From contig NZ_JADEWY010000078.1 in assembly GCF_015207375.1 (NCBI RefSeq), positions 1 through 33,044 of the forward strand: a stretch of 33,044 nt of DNA. The letters are read 5' to 3'. Both the position numbers and the translations under genes were made by a program. Shown here one piece after another: positions 18,669 through 27,134 of this stretch. This DNA is from Coleofasciculus sp. LEGE 07092. Its GTDB lineage: Bacteria; Cyanobacteriota; Cyanobacteriia; Cyanobacteriales; Coleofasciculaceae. The first letter of the stretch is position 1; every line of letters starts with the position of its first letter. Below the pieces are notes generated by a model, which had not been told where the DNA came from, did not search any database, and saw nothing but the letters and a program-made list of their open reading frames with translations.

Positions 18669-19658
18669 ATGGTCGCCACAAAAGAAAGCAAAGAACAGAT
18701 TTTTAAAACCTTTCAACAACTTCTATCCGACCGCAAAAAAATTGACTCAAAGGTAGCTACAAAAGAAGAAGAGGCAGAAAAACAAAAAAATAAACAAATT
18801 CTGGATGTCGCATCAACATATACCGTTGACAGTATTGTTAAAGGTCTGGCTGAACTACAACTAGAATTTGGTACGATTGTCAATGGGCTATCAGGAAAAT
18901 TAACAACTCAATCCTCTAAGCTGGACGAACTTAAGGTAGCGATTGATGTTGAAACCCAAAATTTACAAGAGTTTCAAAAAATTCGCGTTGTTGCTGATGC
19001 GTTGCATATTCTCACTCAAGAACACCAGGAACACCTCAAAACCCTGGAGCAAACTCACACCGAACAACGGGAAAATCTAGAAAAAGATAAAACTGACAAG
19101 CAAAAATTGTGGGGACGAGAGCAGGTAGACTTTGAAGCTCTCGTTCGAGAGCAAAATGAATTCCTAACTAAAGAACGGCAGCATCAAGAAGCTGACTATG
19201 AATATGAATTAGAGCGCCAGCGCCAACTTGAACAGGATGAGTATGAAGAACTAAAACGTAATCAAGAGCGTGAATTGCGTGAAGCCAATCAAAAAAAAGA
19301 AAAGCAGTGGTCGGAACGCGAAACTATTCTCCAAGAACATCAACCGCTAATTGAAGAGTATCAGCAAAAAGTAGATAAATTCCCCACTGAGCTAGAAGAA
19401 GCCATTAAAAAAGCCAGAGAAGAAGCCATTAAAGACGTTTATCAAGACGCAAAAGTGAAATCTGAGCTACTAGAAAAAGAATGGGAATCAAACAAACAGG
19501 GGCATGAATTTAAGGTTCAATCTTTAGAAGAGAAAATTCAAAAACAAATGGAGCAAATTGAACAGCTTCATGGGCAACTACAAGAAACGATTAAGCAGTC
19601 CCAATCTCTGGCGATGAGAGCATTTGACAGCTCCTCAACAGACAAGGATAAAAGTTAG
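18669..19658 (+). CDS. Coiled-coil protein A of a tandem pair, 329 aa
   Basis: Highly charged, almost wholly helical protein rich in Glu, Lys and Gln; no signal peptide or membrane segment. A short ordered N-terminus (SKEQIFKTFQQLLSDRKK) precedes a moderately hydrophobic segment (about residues 50-100: VDSIVKGLAELQLEFG, NGLSGKL), then a continuous coiled coil to about residue 315. Residues aligned with the next gene: LLSDRKK / LFKDRKA, LELEFG-like / LKLGFG, YELERQRQLEQDEYE / YDLERRRNLDRDTYE, VQSLEEKIQ / IQSLEETIQ. So the two are paralogues. I recall adjacent coiled-coil genes of this sort (called LfiA/LfiB) reported as co-polymerising filament proteins in filamentous cyanobacteria; assignment to them is inference from composition and layout, not from alignment. 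Confidence 0.7.
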   Translation: MVATKESKEQIFKTFQQLLSDRKKIDSKVATKEEEAEKQKNKQILDVASTYTVDSIVKGLAELQLEFGTIVNGLSGKLTTQSSKLDELKVAIDVETQNLQEFQKIRVVADALHILTQEHQEHLKTLEQTHTEQRENLEKDKTDKQKLWGREQVDFEALVREQNEFLTKERQHQEADYEYELERQRQLEQDEYEELKRNQERELREANQKKEKQWSERETILQEHQPLIEEYQQKVDKFPTELEEAIKKAREEAIKDVYQDAKVKSELLEKEWESNKQGHEFKVQSLEEKIQKQMEQIEQLHGQLQETIKQSQSLAMRAFDSSSTDKDKS

Positions 19659-19761
19659 TACAGATGAACGGATTGGACGAATTAATACGTTTCGTTCATA
19701 TCTTAGCTTAATCATTTCTATAGCATGACTTATACCCCGTAAATCCTTTGAGGTTCTTTCT

Positions 19762-20829
19762 ATGGCAAGCAAACCCAATAGCAAAAATACCAAAGCCCAA
19801 ATTTTAGAAGCTTACGAGGAATTGTTCAAGGATCGAAAAGCATTGGAAACACAACTCAAGCAGATGCAAAAAGAAAGCCGAGAAAAATCTGCTAGCGAAA
19901 ATAACGGTCGTCATACGGGAACAAATATTGCTCAAGCTAAAATGAGTGATACAATTGAGAATCTTTTCAAGTTAAAATTGGGGTTTGGAAGTGCGGTTAG
20001 CGAGTTGTCAGAGAAACTGAGTTCAGAAGCATCTAAACTGCAAGAGTTGCGCAATGCTGTGGCAGATGAAACTCAACAGCTTGAAGACTTGCATGATCTA
20101 GCCGACATTGATGACGATACTCTGGATAATTTAATCCAATCCTACGAAGAAAATTCAAAAGCCTTTGAGGATGAAATTAGCCAGCGGCGCGAAGCCTTAG
20201 AGCAAGAAATTCAAGATTTAAGGAAAGCTTGGCAAAAAGAGCAAGACGAACACCAACGTGCTGTTAAAGAACGAAACGACGAACATAGTAAAAATCGGCA
20301 GCGGGATGCAGAAGAATATAAATATGACCTAGAACGGCGGCGCAATTTAGACCGAGATACTTATGAGCAGCAGCAAAAAAGTTTGTATAAAGAACTGGAA
20401 GAAGCTTACCAAGTGCAGCAGAAACAGTGGGCTGATCGAGAAAAAGCGATCGCAGAACGCGAACAAACCTTTGAAGCGTTAAAAATGAAGGTCGAAGGGG
20501 TTGATAAAGAGAAGGAATCCGCTGTTAATAAAGCGAAAGAAGAAGGGAAAGCGATCGCCAATAATCAAGTTAAAGTTAAGGCAGATTTGCAAAACAAGGA
20601 AGTTGAAGGTCAAAAATACTTCTATGAGCTGAGAATTCAATCTCTAGAAGAAACAATTCAAAATCAAGAAGCCCGGATTCACAACCTTTCACAACAACTG
20701 GATGCTGCCCTCAAACAAGTTCAAGATCTAGCAGTCAAGGCGATCGAAGGGGCTTCTAATTCCAATTCTTATCAAGCCTTGAAAGAAATTGCCTTAGAGC
20801 AAGCCAAGACACAAATGAAGGGCAAGTAA
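19762..20829 (+). CDS. Coiled-coil protein B of a tandem pair, 355 aa
   Basis: Paralogue of the preceding gene, 103 bp downstream. It has the same layout: N-terminal TKAQILEAYEELFKDRKALE, a conserved middle (LFKLKLGFGSAVSELSEKLS, SKLQELRNAV), then a long coiled coil with YDLERRRNLDRDTYE and a C-terminal IQSLEETIQNQEARIHNLSQ segment. An extra 25-residue tail (NSNSYQALKEIALEQAKTQM) has no counterpart in protein A. No catalytic motif. GAGG ahead of the ATG is the ribosome binding site. The pair is ended by a hairpin at 20870. A structural or cytoskeletal role is the simplest guess. Confidence 0.7.
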   Translation: MASKPNSKNTKAQILEAYEELFKDRKALETQLKQMQKESREKSASENNGRHTGTNIAQAKMSDTIENLFKLKLGFGSAVSELSEKLSSEASKLQELRNAVADETQQLEDLHDLADIDDDTLDNLIQSYEENSKAFEDEISQRREALEQEIQDLRKAWQKEQDEHQRAVKERNDEHSKNRQRDAEEYKYDLERRRNLDRDTYEQQQKSLYKELEEAYQVQQKQWADREKAIAEREQTFEALKMKVEGVDKEKESAVNKAKEEGKAIANNQVKVKADLQNKEVEGQKYFYELRIQSLEETIQNQEARIHNLSQQLDAALKQVQDLAVKAIEGASNSNSYQALKEIALEQAKTQMKGK

Positions 20830-20869
20830 TACCCAATCCAAATTTGTAATTATACTCCTCTTATTCTCT

Positions 20870-20916
20870 AGCCCGCGCAGGCGGGCTTGGTTTGTGTAGC
20901 CACGACTTAGAGTCGT
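20870..20916. terminator. Two adjacent hairpins between convergent genes
   Basis: AGCCCGC (20870-20876) / GCGGGCT (20881-20887) with loop GCAG, followed by TTGGTTTGTGTAGC, then ACGACT (20902-20907) / AGTCGT (20911-20916). This is also the form of a repeated intergenic element common in cyanobacteria. It lies between the coiled-coil pair (+) and a kinase (-), so it can end both transcripts. Confidence 0.65.
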
Positions 20917-20940
20917 CAGGCTAAAAAGAGAACTGTGCCG

Positions 20941-22719
20941 TTAGTGCAAATCAGCTTCCCAGACACCCATGTAAATGCGATCGCTCTGATTGCGTTCGAT
21001 CACGCCCTTCAAGCCACTGCTGCTAAATCGATAGCGGTTAGATTGCCGCTGATAAACTCTAGTCAATCCTTGCTGAATATCCCCGGAAACATTACCGTTA
21101 AGCATCCGATCTAACATCTCTAACAGGGTTTCCAACTCAACAGACTGGTTAAAGGCTGCCTCCGTCTGGCGCAGACGTCCGGAATTGCGGTCAAACAAAT
21201 ATCCGAGGCTAACGCGATTGGGGATATAGTCCTCATATACTAACGCACGGGTATTGGGCCAAAGACCTTTAGACTGCTGGGTAGGCTTGCCTAATGCCAA
21301 TTCCACTGCCTTTTGGGGAGTTCCTGGGGCAAATCCAGGAATGTTATTAGCCAATAACGCATTCGATTTGGGGTTTTCGGGTGAGGGAGAAGGTTTTGGT
21401 AAGGGAGAAGGAGAAAGAGAAGGAGAAGGTGAGGGCGTTAGCGTCGGTAATGGTGCCGGAGATTTGGGAAGAGTCAGCTCGGGGGGTGGCGTTGAGGGTA
21501 ATTCAGGTGATTTAGGGAAAAGGGGTTCGGGGGTTAGATTTAAGGGCGGTGCCGGAGATTCCGGGAAAACGGGTTTGGGAATGGGAGTGGATAAGGGTGA
21601 AGGTACGCTCGTCGAGTCGGGTGGGAGTCGTTCAAGCAAGGGACGTTCCGAAATAGGTTCCGTCAATGAGGGTGCTGGATTGGAGGAGTCTAAAGAGCGA
21701 TTGATACCCAAGCCAACTGCCACACCCGCAATGAGCAACCCTCCTGCCATTAAACCCCCAACTATTACGGACTGGTGTCTGTTTTCTTCTCTACCGTATC
21801 TCCAACCCATAGGAACGGTGGGTGGCACGACAGGATTGTTTACCGGTGGCAGACGCTCTGAGGAAATGGGGACAGTAGTCAGGGTTGAAGTAGAGGTATT
21901 TGATCGCAAAACTTCGAGCATTTCTCTGGCACTAGTAAAGCGATCGCGGGGATGGAAGCGAATCGCCCGATCCAGCACGGCGGCTAAGTGAGAGTGACAT
22001 TGCGACGCATCCCGACGCCACAAAATCTCACCGGTGCGACTGTCAGTTTCTAACCCTTGAGGCAATCTCCCAGTCAGTAAAAATACGGCTACGAGTCCCA
22101 AACTATACAAGTCACTAGCGTAAATCGAACGTCCTGCGGCTTGCTCGGCAGCCATAAACCCAGGCGTTCCGATTACCATCGATTGAGCTGCGCTAGTTTG
22201 GGAGTTCACCACGGTTTGAATCGCTTCTTTTACCGCGCCAAAATCAATCAGTACGGGCAGTCCATCTCGTTGCCGGAGAATAATGTTATCGGGTTTTATA
22301 TCGCGATGAATCATACGGCGGCTGTGAACGTAATCGAGTATTGGCAACAGACTCAGAAGAATTGCCTTCACCTCACTCTCACTCAACCGTCCCTCCCGTT
22401 CCACCTTTTGAGTCAGGGTATCTCCTTCAATCCATTCCTGAATTAAGTAAAATCGTCCCGCTTCCCAGAAGTAGGCATACAAGCAGGGAATCTGATTGTG
22501 ACTCTCTCCCAATTCTTCTAAAACGGCGGCTTCCCGTTGAAACCGCTCTTGCATCAGCTTGTAAGTTTGGGGATTGTGCGTCATCGACTTGAGCTGCTTG
22601 ATCACGCAGTTGCGTCCCGACGGCATATGAGTATCTTCGGCTAGAAAAGTATTCCCGAATCCACCCGTCCCTAGCGTCCGGAGTACCCGATAGCGATTGT
22701 TCAGCAGCGTTGGCGTCAT
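20941..22719 (-). CDS. Membrane-anchored Ser/Thr protein kinase with proline-rich linker, 592 aa
   Basis: Hanks-type kinase. The N-terminal domain (about 10-280) has glycine loop LGTGGFGNTF, Lys41 (CVIKQL), HRDIKPDN with Asp140, DFG at Asp159, then GTPGFMAAEQ; all key residues are present, so it should be active. One membrane helix (about residues 320-342, GLMAGGLLIAGVAVGLG) puts the rest outside. A long Pro/Ser/Glu linker follows (PSPSPSLSPSPLPKPS type) and a C-terminal domain of about 130 residues beginning NNIPGFAPGTPQKAVELALG, which recurs on cyanobacterial kinases and may sense an extracytoplasmic signal. I chose ATG 22719 (MTPTLLNNRYRVL) because the kinase fold begins there; a longer frame from 22830 would add 37 residues through a terminator. 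Targets unknown. Confidence 0.9.
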   Translation of the reverse strand: MTPTLLNNRYRVLRTLGTGGFGNTFLAEDTHMPSGRNCVIKQLKSMTHNPQTYKLMQERFQREAAVLEELGESHNQIPCLYAYFWEAGRFYLIQEWIEGDTLTQKVEREGRLSESEVKAILLSLLPILDYVHSRRMIHRDIKPDNIILRQRDGLPVLIDFGAVKEAIQTVVNSQTSAAQSMVIGTPGFMAAEQAAGRSIYASDLYSLGLVAVFLLTGRLPQGLETDSRTGEILWRRDASQCHSHLAAVLDRAIRFHPRDRFTSAREMLEVLRSNTSTSTLTTVPISSERLPPVNNPVVPPTVPMGWRYGREENRHQSVIVGGLMAGGLLIAGVAVGLGINRSLDSSNPAPSLTEPISERPLLERLPPDSTSVPSPLSTPIPKPVFPESPAPPLNLTPEPLFPKSPELPSTPPPELTLPKSPAPLPTLTPSPSPSLSPSPLPKPSPSPENPKSNALLANNIPGFAPGTPQKAVELALGKPTQQSKGLWPNTRALVYEDYIPNRVSLGYLFDRNSGRLRQTEAAFNQSVELETLLEMLDRMLNGNVSGDIQQGLTRVYQRQSNRYRFSSSGLKGVIERNQSDRIYMGVWEADLH

Positions 22720-22741
22720 GAGCGATTCAGGGAGGCTTTGG

Positions 22742-22773
22742 CTAAAAACAAAAAAGGGTGCTATAAAACACCC
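22742..22773 (-). terminator. Rho-independent terminator on the minus strand
   Basis: GGGTG (22756-22760) pairs with CACCC (22769-22773); read on the minus strand the stem is followed by TTTTTTGTTTTT. It ends the transcript of the GIY-YIG-like gene and confirms that the kinase start lies downstream of it. Confidence 0.85.
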
Positions 22774-22838
22774 AGCTCTAGCATAAATTTTAGTCTGATT
22801 TACAACAACGAGTAATTGCCAGTGCTGCAAGATATCAG

Positions 22839-23378
22839 TTATTTCAAGTCCAGCAAACCCTGTTCCTTGAGTTTCGGATTAAAGCGAATTTCAGTTTGCA
22901 CGCCACGCGCTTGTAATAACTCTAGAATTTGAGATTCGACTCGACGGGCAACTTGTTTTAATAGCTTAATTTGTGCTAATCCATCACTCTTCTGATAGGT
23001 CAAGCGCTCTGTATCAGTCATCGTTTCTTTAGCATCAATGGGATTATTCCAGACGGTTTCATCCGCATCATTACCAGCAGGAGTTGTGCCATTTTCATCA
23101 ATCCAAGCCTTACGAATCGTTTCCAAGTGGGTACGATTGGGACGAGCGATCGTTTCTGCTTTTAACCAATAGCACGATTGAGGTTGGCGAACTAGATGTT
23201 GTTTGAGGCTCAGATAAATGTCGCGAGAATAGTTAACCAGTTGCAATGTTTTATCCGAGTCAAAAATTGCATAGACGCCAATTTTCCCTTGCAACTGTTC
23301 GGGTAAGTTTCCCGTCTCATCTAGATAAGGGATGTAGTCTAGATCAGATAGAGTGGGAATTTGGGTTTCAGAGACCAT
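22839..23378 (-). CDS. GIY-YIG nuclease-like protein, 179 aa
   Basis: The core GKIGVYAIFDSDKTLQLVNY (residues 31-50) then SRDI has the GVYAIxD...xYSRDI pattern of the GIY-YIG fold in a group of cyanobacterial proteins. The usual catalytic Arg and Glu are not clearly placed, so activity is uncertain. The C-terminal half (DGLAQIKLLKQVARRVESQI) is helical. The ATG at 23378 is used; an upstream TTG at 23384 is also in frame. It lies 20 bp downstream of the 108-aa hypothetical, probably one operon, and is closed by the terminator at 22742-22773. Substrate and role unknown. Confidence 0.65.
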   Translation of the reverse strand: MVSETQIPTLSDLDYIPYLDETGNLPEQLQGKIGVYAIFDSDKTLQLVNYSRDIYLSLKQHLVRQPQSCYWLKAETIARPNRTHLETIRKAWIDENGTTPAGNDADETVWNNPIDAKETMTDTERLTYQKSDGLAQIKLLKQVARRVESQILELLQARGVQTEIRFNPKLKEQGLLDLK

Positions 23379-23398
23379 TATCAATCAGTTCCGAATCG

Positions 23399-23725
23399 TC
23401 AGGTGATTTTTCGATAAATAGCACAGAGGCGGCTGGGATTAAATATTTTGGCTTTAAACATGAAGTTGGGGGGGACATTGATAATGGTATACTCGTCAGA
23501 GTTATGGTACTGCTCAAATTCTGGAGGCATTCCTTTCGGAGTATTCGTACTGTAAGGAACTGGCTGAAACAGTAATTCAGTAAATTCAATGTTTTGGCAT
23601 TGCAGTTGTCCGGAAATTTGATGCCGGAATGATTCGCTTTTCAACAAACTAAATAAATTGTCCCGCGCTTCTGAGTCCAGGACAAAACTGCCCTCGAAAT
23701 TGTTAACAATTTTTAATCGAATCAT
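23399..23725 (-). CDS. Hypothetical protein, 108 aa
   Basis: Not recognised. Starts MIRLKIVNNFEGSFVLDSEA, with mixed strand/helix content and no signal peptide, membrane helix or cysteine pair. It begins a likely two-gene operon with the GIY-YIG-like gene (20-bp spacing). The ATG at 23725 is preceded by a weak purine-rich stretch (GGGGAG or similar on the minus strand near 23735). Function unknown; cytosolic by default. Confidence 0.55.
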   Translation of the reverse strand: MIRLKIVNNFEGSFVLDSEARDNLFSLLKSESFRHQISGQLQCQNIEFTELLFQPVPYSTNTPKGMPPEFEQYHNSDEYTIINVPPNFMFKAKIFNPSRLCAIYRKIT

Positions 23726-23838
23726 GGTTGGGGAGAAGACTAGTTTATAACGGGGACAATTATACCGTCATACTGGGCTAAGGTGAATGGCAATGACTGA
23801 AGTCTCTGAAGGAAAGCCGAGGGCTGCTGTACTCACGT

Positions 23839-24765
23839 TCAATTATTGCCCTCTCTGACACGATTACGTTCCCCACGACAATCCCGCTCGACCTTATCAA
23901 CCTCTTCTTGCGCTTTGCACTGCTCGTATACAATTTGAGCGGCAGAATAAGCAGGCAATTGTGCCTGTTTTTTAAGAGCTTTATCAAAAAATTCTAGAGC
24001 TTCCTTAGGTTTGTCTTGATGAACCAAAATTTGCGCTTTCAGATATAAAATCTCTGGATTATCAGGGGTTAATTCCAAAGTGCGATTGACATAATCCATT
24101 GCCTGAGAGTACTTTTTCAAATCCCGATAGCCAACGGCAATCCCCCGATATGCCAAGTATTTTGGATATCCGTAGGTTTCTAACTTTTCAATAGCTTTAG
24201 CGGGATCAGCAAATGGCAAATTGACGGCTAACATCAAATCCATGTAGCCCGTTAGCAGGTTCAATTCGGGATCTTGGGAGTCAATTTCTTTTGCCTCGTC
24301 CAAATATTGGAATACTTTTTGCAATTTGCTTAGAGTTCGGACAGGACCTTCTTTTTCAAAGTTATACGTTCCTTCTAAAAAATGACCTACTGCCGTGTAA
24401 AGTTTTCCGCGTAAGGGATCAGAGGAAACGAGTTGCTCTCCAGTTTGCCGGGTCTTGGTGGCGTAGTTTTTGAGAGTATCCCAATCTCGCTCCGTGTACG
24501 CCAAAGATGCTAACATGGCGTGTACTAGAGGGTCATCGGAGTCAGTAGATTCTGCTTGGCGAAGGTAGTTTTTAGCTGTTTTGTAGTCTCCCTCCTTGAA
24601 TATAGATTCAAATGCATCTTCTGTACTGTCGCTAATATTGCGGGTATTGCTGGTGCGAAACGGATCTCCAGCCAGGGTGGGTGTCACCCACAAACTAAAT
24701 ACCACCATTACTGCACTGGCAAGGGCTTTAACAGTGCGCTGCGGTACGGGAAACCAAGTTTTCAT
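23839..24765 (-). CDS. Exported tetratricopeptide-repeat protein, 308 aa
   Basis: The N-terminus MKTWFPVPQRTVKALASAVM runs into a hydrophobic segment ending TPTLA, a probable signal peptide cleaved before GDPF. Mature part is helical repeats of the TPR kind, e.g. DPLVHAMLASLAYTERDW, KYLAYRGIAVGYRDLKKY, SQAMDYVNRTLELTPDNPEI and LYLKAQILVHQDKPKEALEF, so it likely binds partners in the periplasm or lumen. I chose ATG 24765 because GAGG lies 6 nt ahead of it; two other ATGs just upstream add few residues. The C-terminus has a cluster of charged residues (DKVERDCRGERNRVRE). Homologues are conserved in cyanobacteria; no precise function is known to me. Confidence 0.8.
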   Translation of the reverse strand: MKTWFPVPQRTVKALASAVMVVFSLWVTPTLAGDPFRTSNTRNISDSTEDAFESIFKEGDYKTAKNYLRQAESTDSDDPLVHAMLASLAYTERDWDTLKNYATKTRQTGEQLVSSDPLRGKLYTAVGHFLEGTYNFEKEGPVRTLSKLQKVFQYLDEAKEIDSQDPELNLLTGYMDLMLAVNLPFADPAKAIEKLETYGYPKYLAYRGIAVGYRDLKKYSQAMDYVNRTLELTPDNPEILYLKAQILVHQDKPKEALEFFDKALKKQAQLPAYSAAQIVYEQCKAQEEVDKVERDCRGERNRVREGNN

Positions 24766-25035
24766 CGTCATCCTCATCAAAAATGATTCTGATTAACGTT
24801 TGACGTTGCAGTAGATTTGAGGTTCCGATCGCTTAACGTTCATTGAAATTTAGTGTCACAATTGAGAGGCACGGATCAATCGCCGAACTTATGCAGCTAT
24901 GCGGTCGGGGTTAACATTGTCTGATAAGCAAGCGAATCAACCCGGACATCACCAATTGTAGCGATGAGCCTGACTGAAATCTCGCTTGGCTCGATCGCGC
25001 CCTAACTAGCGAACCGCTCTTTTCTAGTACCGATA

Positions 25036-25743
25036 TTGATGCTATATCTCAAAAAACTGACTTACCATCCTCCGGCTACACCGATCGCTATCTTAAAAAG
25101 TCTTAACTTAGAATTAGCGCCACAACAACTAGGGCTGGTAATTGGACCGAGTGGTTCTGGTAAAACCACCTTCTTAGAAATTTTGTCAGGACTGGCTCAA
25201 GCAACTACTGGTGGTATCTTTTGGCGAGACCAAGAACTCACCCCCGATCACCTGCAACAGCTAGGAGGGTTAGTATTTCAGTTTCCAGAGCGGCATTTTT
25301 GCGGCAGTACCGTTTTGGACGAATTACGGATGGGACATCCGGAGTTAGGTTCCCACAGAGTTCACGAAGCGTTGGCAGAAGTAGGACTGGCTAATCTCTC
25401 CCTGCACACCCCACCCCATGCATTGAGTGGAGGGCAACAGCGACGCCTCGCTCTAGCTGTTCAACTCATTCGGCAACCCAGCGTGCTGATGTTGGACGAA
25501 CCAACAGCAGGATTAGACTGGTCGATGCGACGCCAGTTAGTCACTCTGCTAGCAAAACTCAAAACCCATTGGACGCTTTTAGTGGTGACTCACGATGCGG
25601 GTGAATTACTGCCAATTGCTGATTGCTGCTGGACTCTCAAACATGGCGAACTCGAAGCCGTTGAACCGGCGACTCTGGCACATAAAGCTGTAGTCAATCA
25701 GGATTCATTTCTGGAAAAGGCATCAACGGCTCCTCATCCTTAA
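25036..25743 (+). CDS. ABC transporter ATPase, ECF/CbiO-like, 235 aa
   Basis: ATP-binding subunit of an importer. Walker A is GPSGSGKTT (37-45), the Q-loop Gln82 is in FQFPERHF (the QFPE form typical of energy-coupling-factor and cobalt importers), the signature is LSGGQQRR (130-137), Walker B VLMLDEP with Asp154-Glu155, and the H-loop VVTHD. A complete single ATPase with no membrane partner in the window, so the T and S components must be encoded elsewhere. Vitamin or metal transport is a guess from the QFPE motif. Divergent from the TPR gene with a 270-bp spacer. Confidence 0.88.
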   Translation: MMLYLKKLTYHPPATPIAILKSLNLELAPQQLGLVIGPSGSGKTTFLEILSGLAQATTGGIFWRDQELTPDHLQQLGGLVFQFPERHFCGSTVLDELRMGHPELGSHRVHEALAEVGLANLSLHTPPHALSGGQQRRLALAVQLIRQPSVLMLDEPTAGLDWSMRRQLVTLLAKLKTHWTLLVVTHDAGELLPIADCCWTLKHGELEAVEPATLAHKAVVNQDSFLEKASTAPHP

Positions 25744-25791
25744 ATAAATGGGGGAAACGGGAGAGATTTTTGAGCTGTTACTCAGCTCCTC

Positions 25792-25821
25792 AGCGTTCGA
25801 CTGAGCGCTCACGCCGAAGTC
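25792..25821. repeat. GC-rich palindromic intergenic element
   Basis: The segment contains the 10-bp perfect palindrome TGAGCGCTCA (25802-25811) flanked by TTCGAC and CGCCGAA arms, then CTCCCCAGCCCCCCAGC. Of a type I know as iterated intergenic DNA in cyanobacteria. It lies between the ABC ATPase and the CpcD-DUF1816 gene. Confidence 0.45.
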
Positions 25822-25921
25822 TCCCCAGCCCCCCAGCAATCTCAACCGAAAATTTTTCGCTCTACTGACAGTTGCAGGTAAAATCTTGTGTAACGTTGGC
25901 TGGAGAAAGGATCGAGGAACC

Positions 25922-26362
25922 ATGGACATCTCCAATACTGCTGGTTCAGTAGATAACATAGTTTCAGCTAATCGCTGGTTTCTCTATGAGGTCGTAGGTC
26001 TGCGTCAAAATGGAGAAACCAGCAGATTGGGCTATCCAATCCGCCGCAGTAGCAGCGTATTTATCAAAGTACCTTACAGTCGTATGGGTCACGTTATGCG
26101 ACGAATTACTCACATGGGGGGCAAAATCATCAGCATACAAGCCTTGACCACTGACAGCCAAACCTCCTCAACGTTGGCTTGGTGGGTTGAAATCTCAACT
26201 ACCCAACCTGAGGTTCTTTATTACTTCGGACCTTTTGATAGTGTTGAAGAAGCTACGTCTTCCCAAAGGGGTTACATTAAAGATCTCCAACAAGAGAATG
26301 CTCAGGGGATTACCGTCAAAATTAAATGGTGCCAGCAGCCCGAGAACTTAACTGTTTTTTAG
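25922..26362 (+). CDS. CpcD-domain / DUF1816 fusion protein, 146 aa
   Basis: The N-terminal domain (about 17-75) reads [14 protein letters not shown], then [19 protein letters not shown] and [13 protein letters not shown]. This closely resembles the CpcD-type domain at the front of cyanobacterial ferredoxin-NADP reductase (PetH), which docks that enzyme to phycobilisome rods. The C-terminal domain (about 87-140: [37 protein letters not shown]) is DUF1816, of unknown function. The link between them is short ([11 protein letters not shown]). Start: ATG 25922 with GAGG 6 nt upstream, giving MDISNTAG; an upstream ATG at 25886 would add 12 residues without support. Its last codons overlap the tail of the convergent PP2C gene by 15 bp. 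I infer a phycobilisome-docked DUF1816 protein. Confidence 0.85.
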   Translation: MDISNTAGSVDNIVSANRWFLYEVVGLRQNGETSRLGYPIRRSSSVFIKVPYSRMGHVMRRITHMGGKIISIQALTTDSQTSSTLAWWVEISTTQPEVLYYFGPFDSVEEATSSQRGYIKDLQQENAQGITVKIKWCQQPENLTVF

Positions 26363-27100
26363 CTCCTCATCATCAATTTCATCAATTTCGACGATCACAA
26401 CAGTGATGTTGTCTCTTCCTCCCTTGTCTTTAGCTGCTGCGATTAAGCTGGCAGCCGCTTCTTCTCCGACAAAATTGGGTTGGAGGTGAGAAGCGATCGC
26501 GGTATCAGACAGTTCTTCAGTAAGACCATCGCTACACAGCAATAAGCGATCACCAGACTGTAAGTCCATGGGTTGGACATCAATTTGCTGTAAGTCCTTA
26601 CGACCTAGACATTGTGATAATACGTGACGCCAGGGATGGCTGCGTGCTTGCTCTGGAGTCAGATCTCCTGCTTTCATAGCTCGCGCTACCCAAGTATGAT
26701 CGTCAGTAATCTGCTCTAGTTTTAAATGGCGCAGTCGATAGAGACGAGAATCTCCGATGTGAGCGAACCAGTAGAACCCTTGACGGAACATCACCACGAC
26801 AGCCGTAGTACCCATGTCCGCTCGCTCTGGATGGCTTTTTTGGTCTTGTAAGATTGCTTGATTAGCTTCGTGAAGAGCTTGCTTTAATAACTGTTCAGAG
26901 ACGATTGACGACTGCCAATCCCGCTCCAAATGAGCCTGAATCGTTGCTGTAGCAATCTGACTGGCTTCCTGTCCGCCTGCATGACCTCCCATGCCATCGG
27001 CGACAATAAAAAAACGTCCGTCCGGGTCGATATAGTAGTAATCCTGGTTAACGGTACGAACTAATCCCGGATCGGTGAGACCCGTGAAGGAACATTTCAT
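26348..27100 (-). CDS. PP2C-family Ser/Thr protein phosphatase, 250 aa
   Basis: Metal-dependent phosphatase that would reverse Ser/Thr kinase signalling. Motifs in order: RTVNQD (Asp20), [10 protein letters not shown] (Asp35), [28 protein letters not shown] and GGRDNITVV. All metal-binding aspartates are present. Length is that of a single-domain bacterial PP2C, no membrane helix. I chose ATG 27100 ([12 protein letters not shown]); a longer frame to 27160 would begin at TTG and overlap the next gene. It follows the ABC1-kinase gene on the minus strand by 34 bp, and its end overlaps the CpcD-DUF1816 gene. Confidence 0.93.
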   Translation of the reverse strand: MKCSFTGLTDPGLVRTVNQDYYYIDPDGRFFIVADGMGGHAGGQEASQIATATIQAHLERDWQSSIVSEQLLKQALHEANQAILQDQKSHPERADMGTTAVVVMFRQGFYWFAHIGDSRLYRLRHLKLEQITDDHTWVARAMKAGDLTPEQARSHPWRHVLSQCLGRKDLQQIDVQPMDLQSGDRLLLCSDGLTEELSDTAIASHLQPNFVGEEAAASLIAAAKDKGGRDNITVVIVEIDEIDDEELKNS

Positions 27101-27134
27101 AGATTGTTTGTTGGCATTAAGAACTTTACAGGAG

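Noticed and set aside
21254..21991. Plus-strand 245-codon frame rich in Gly/Glu
   Set aside because: Antisense image of the proline-rich linker of the Ser/Thr kinase; low complexity explains the absence of stops.
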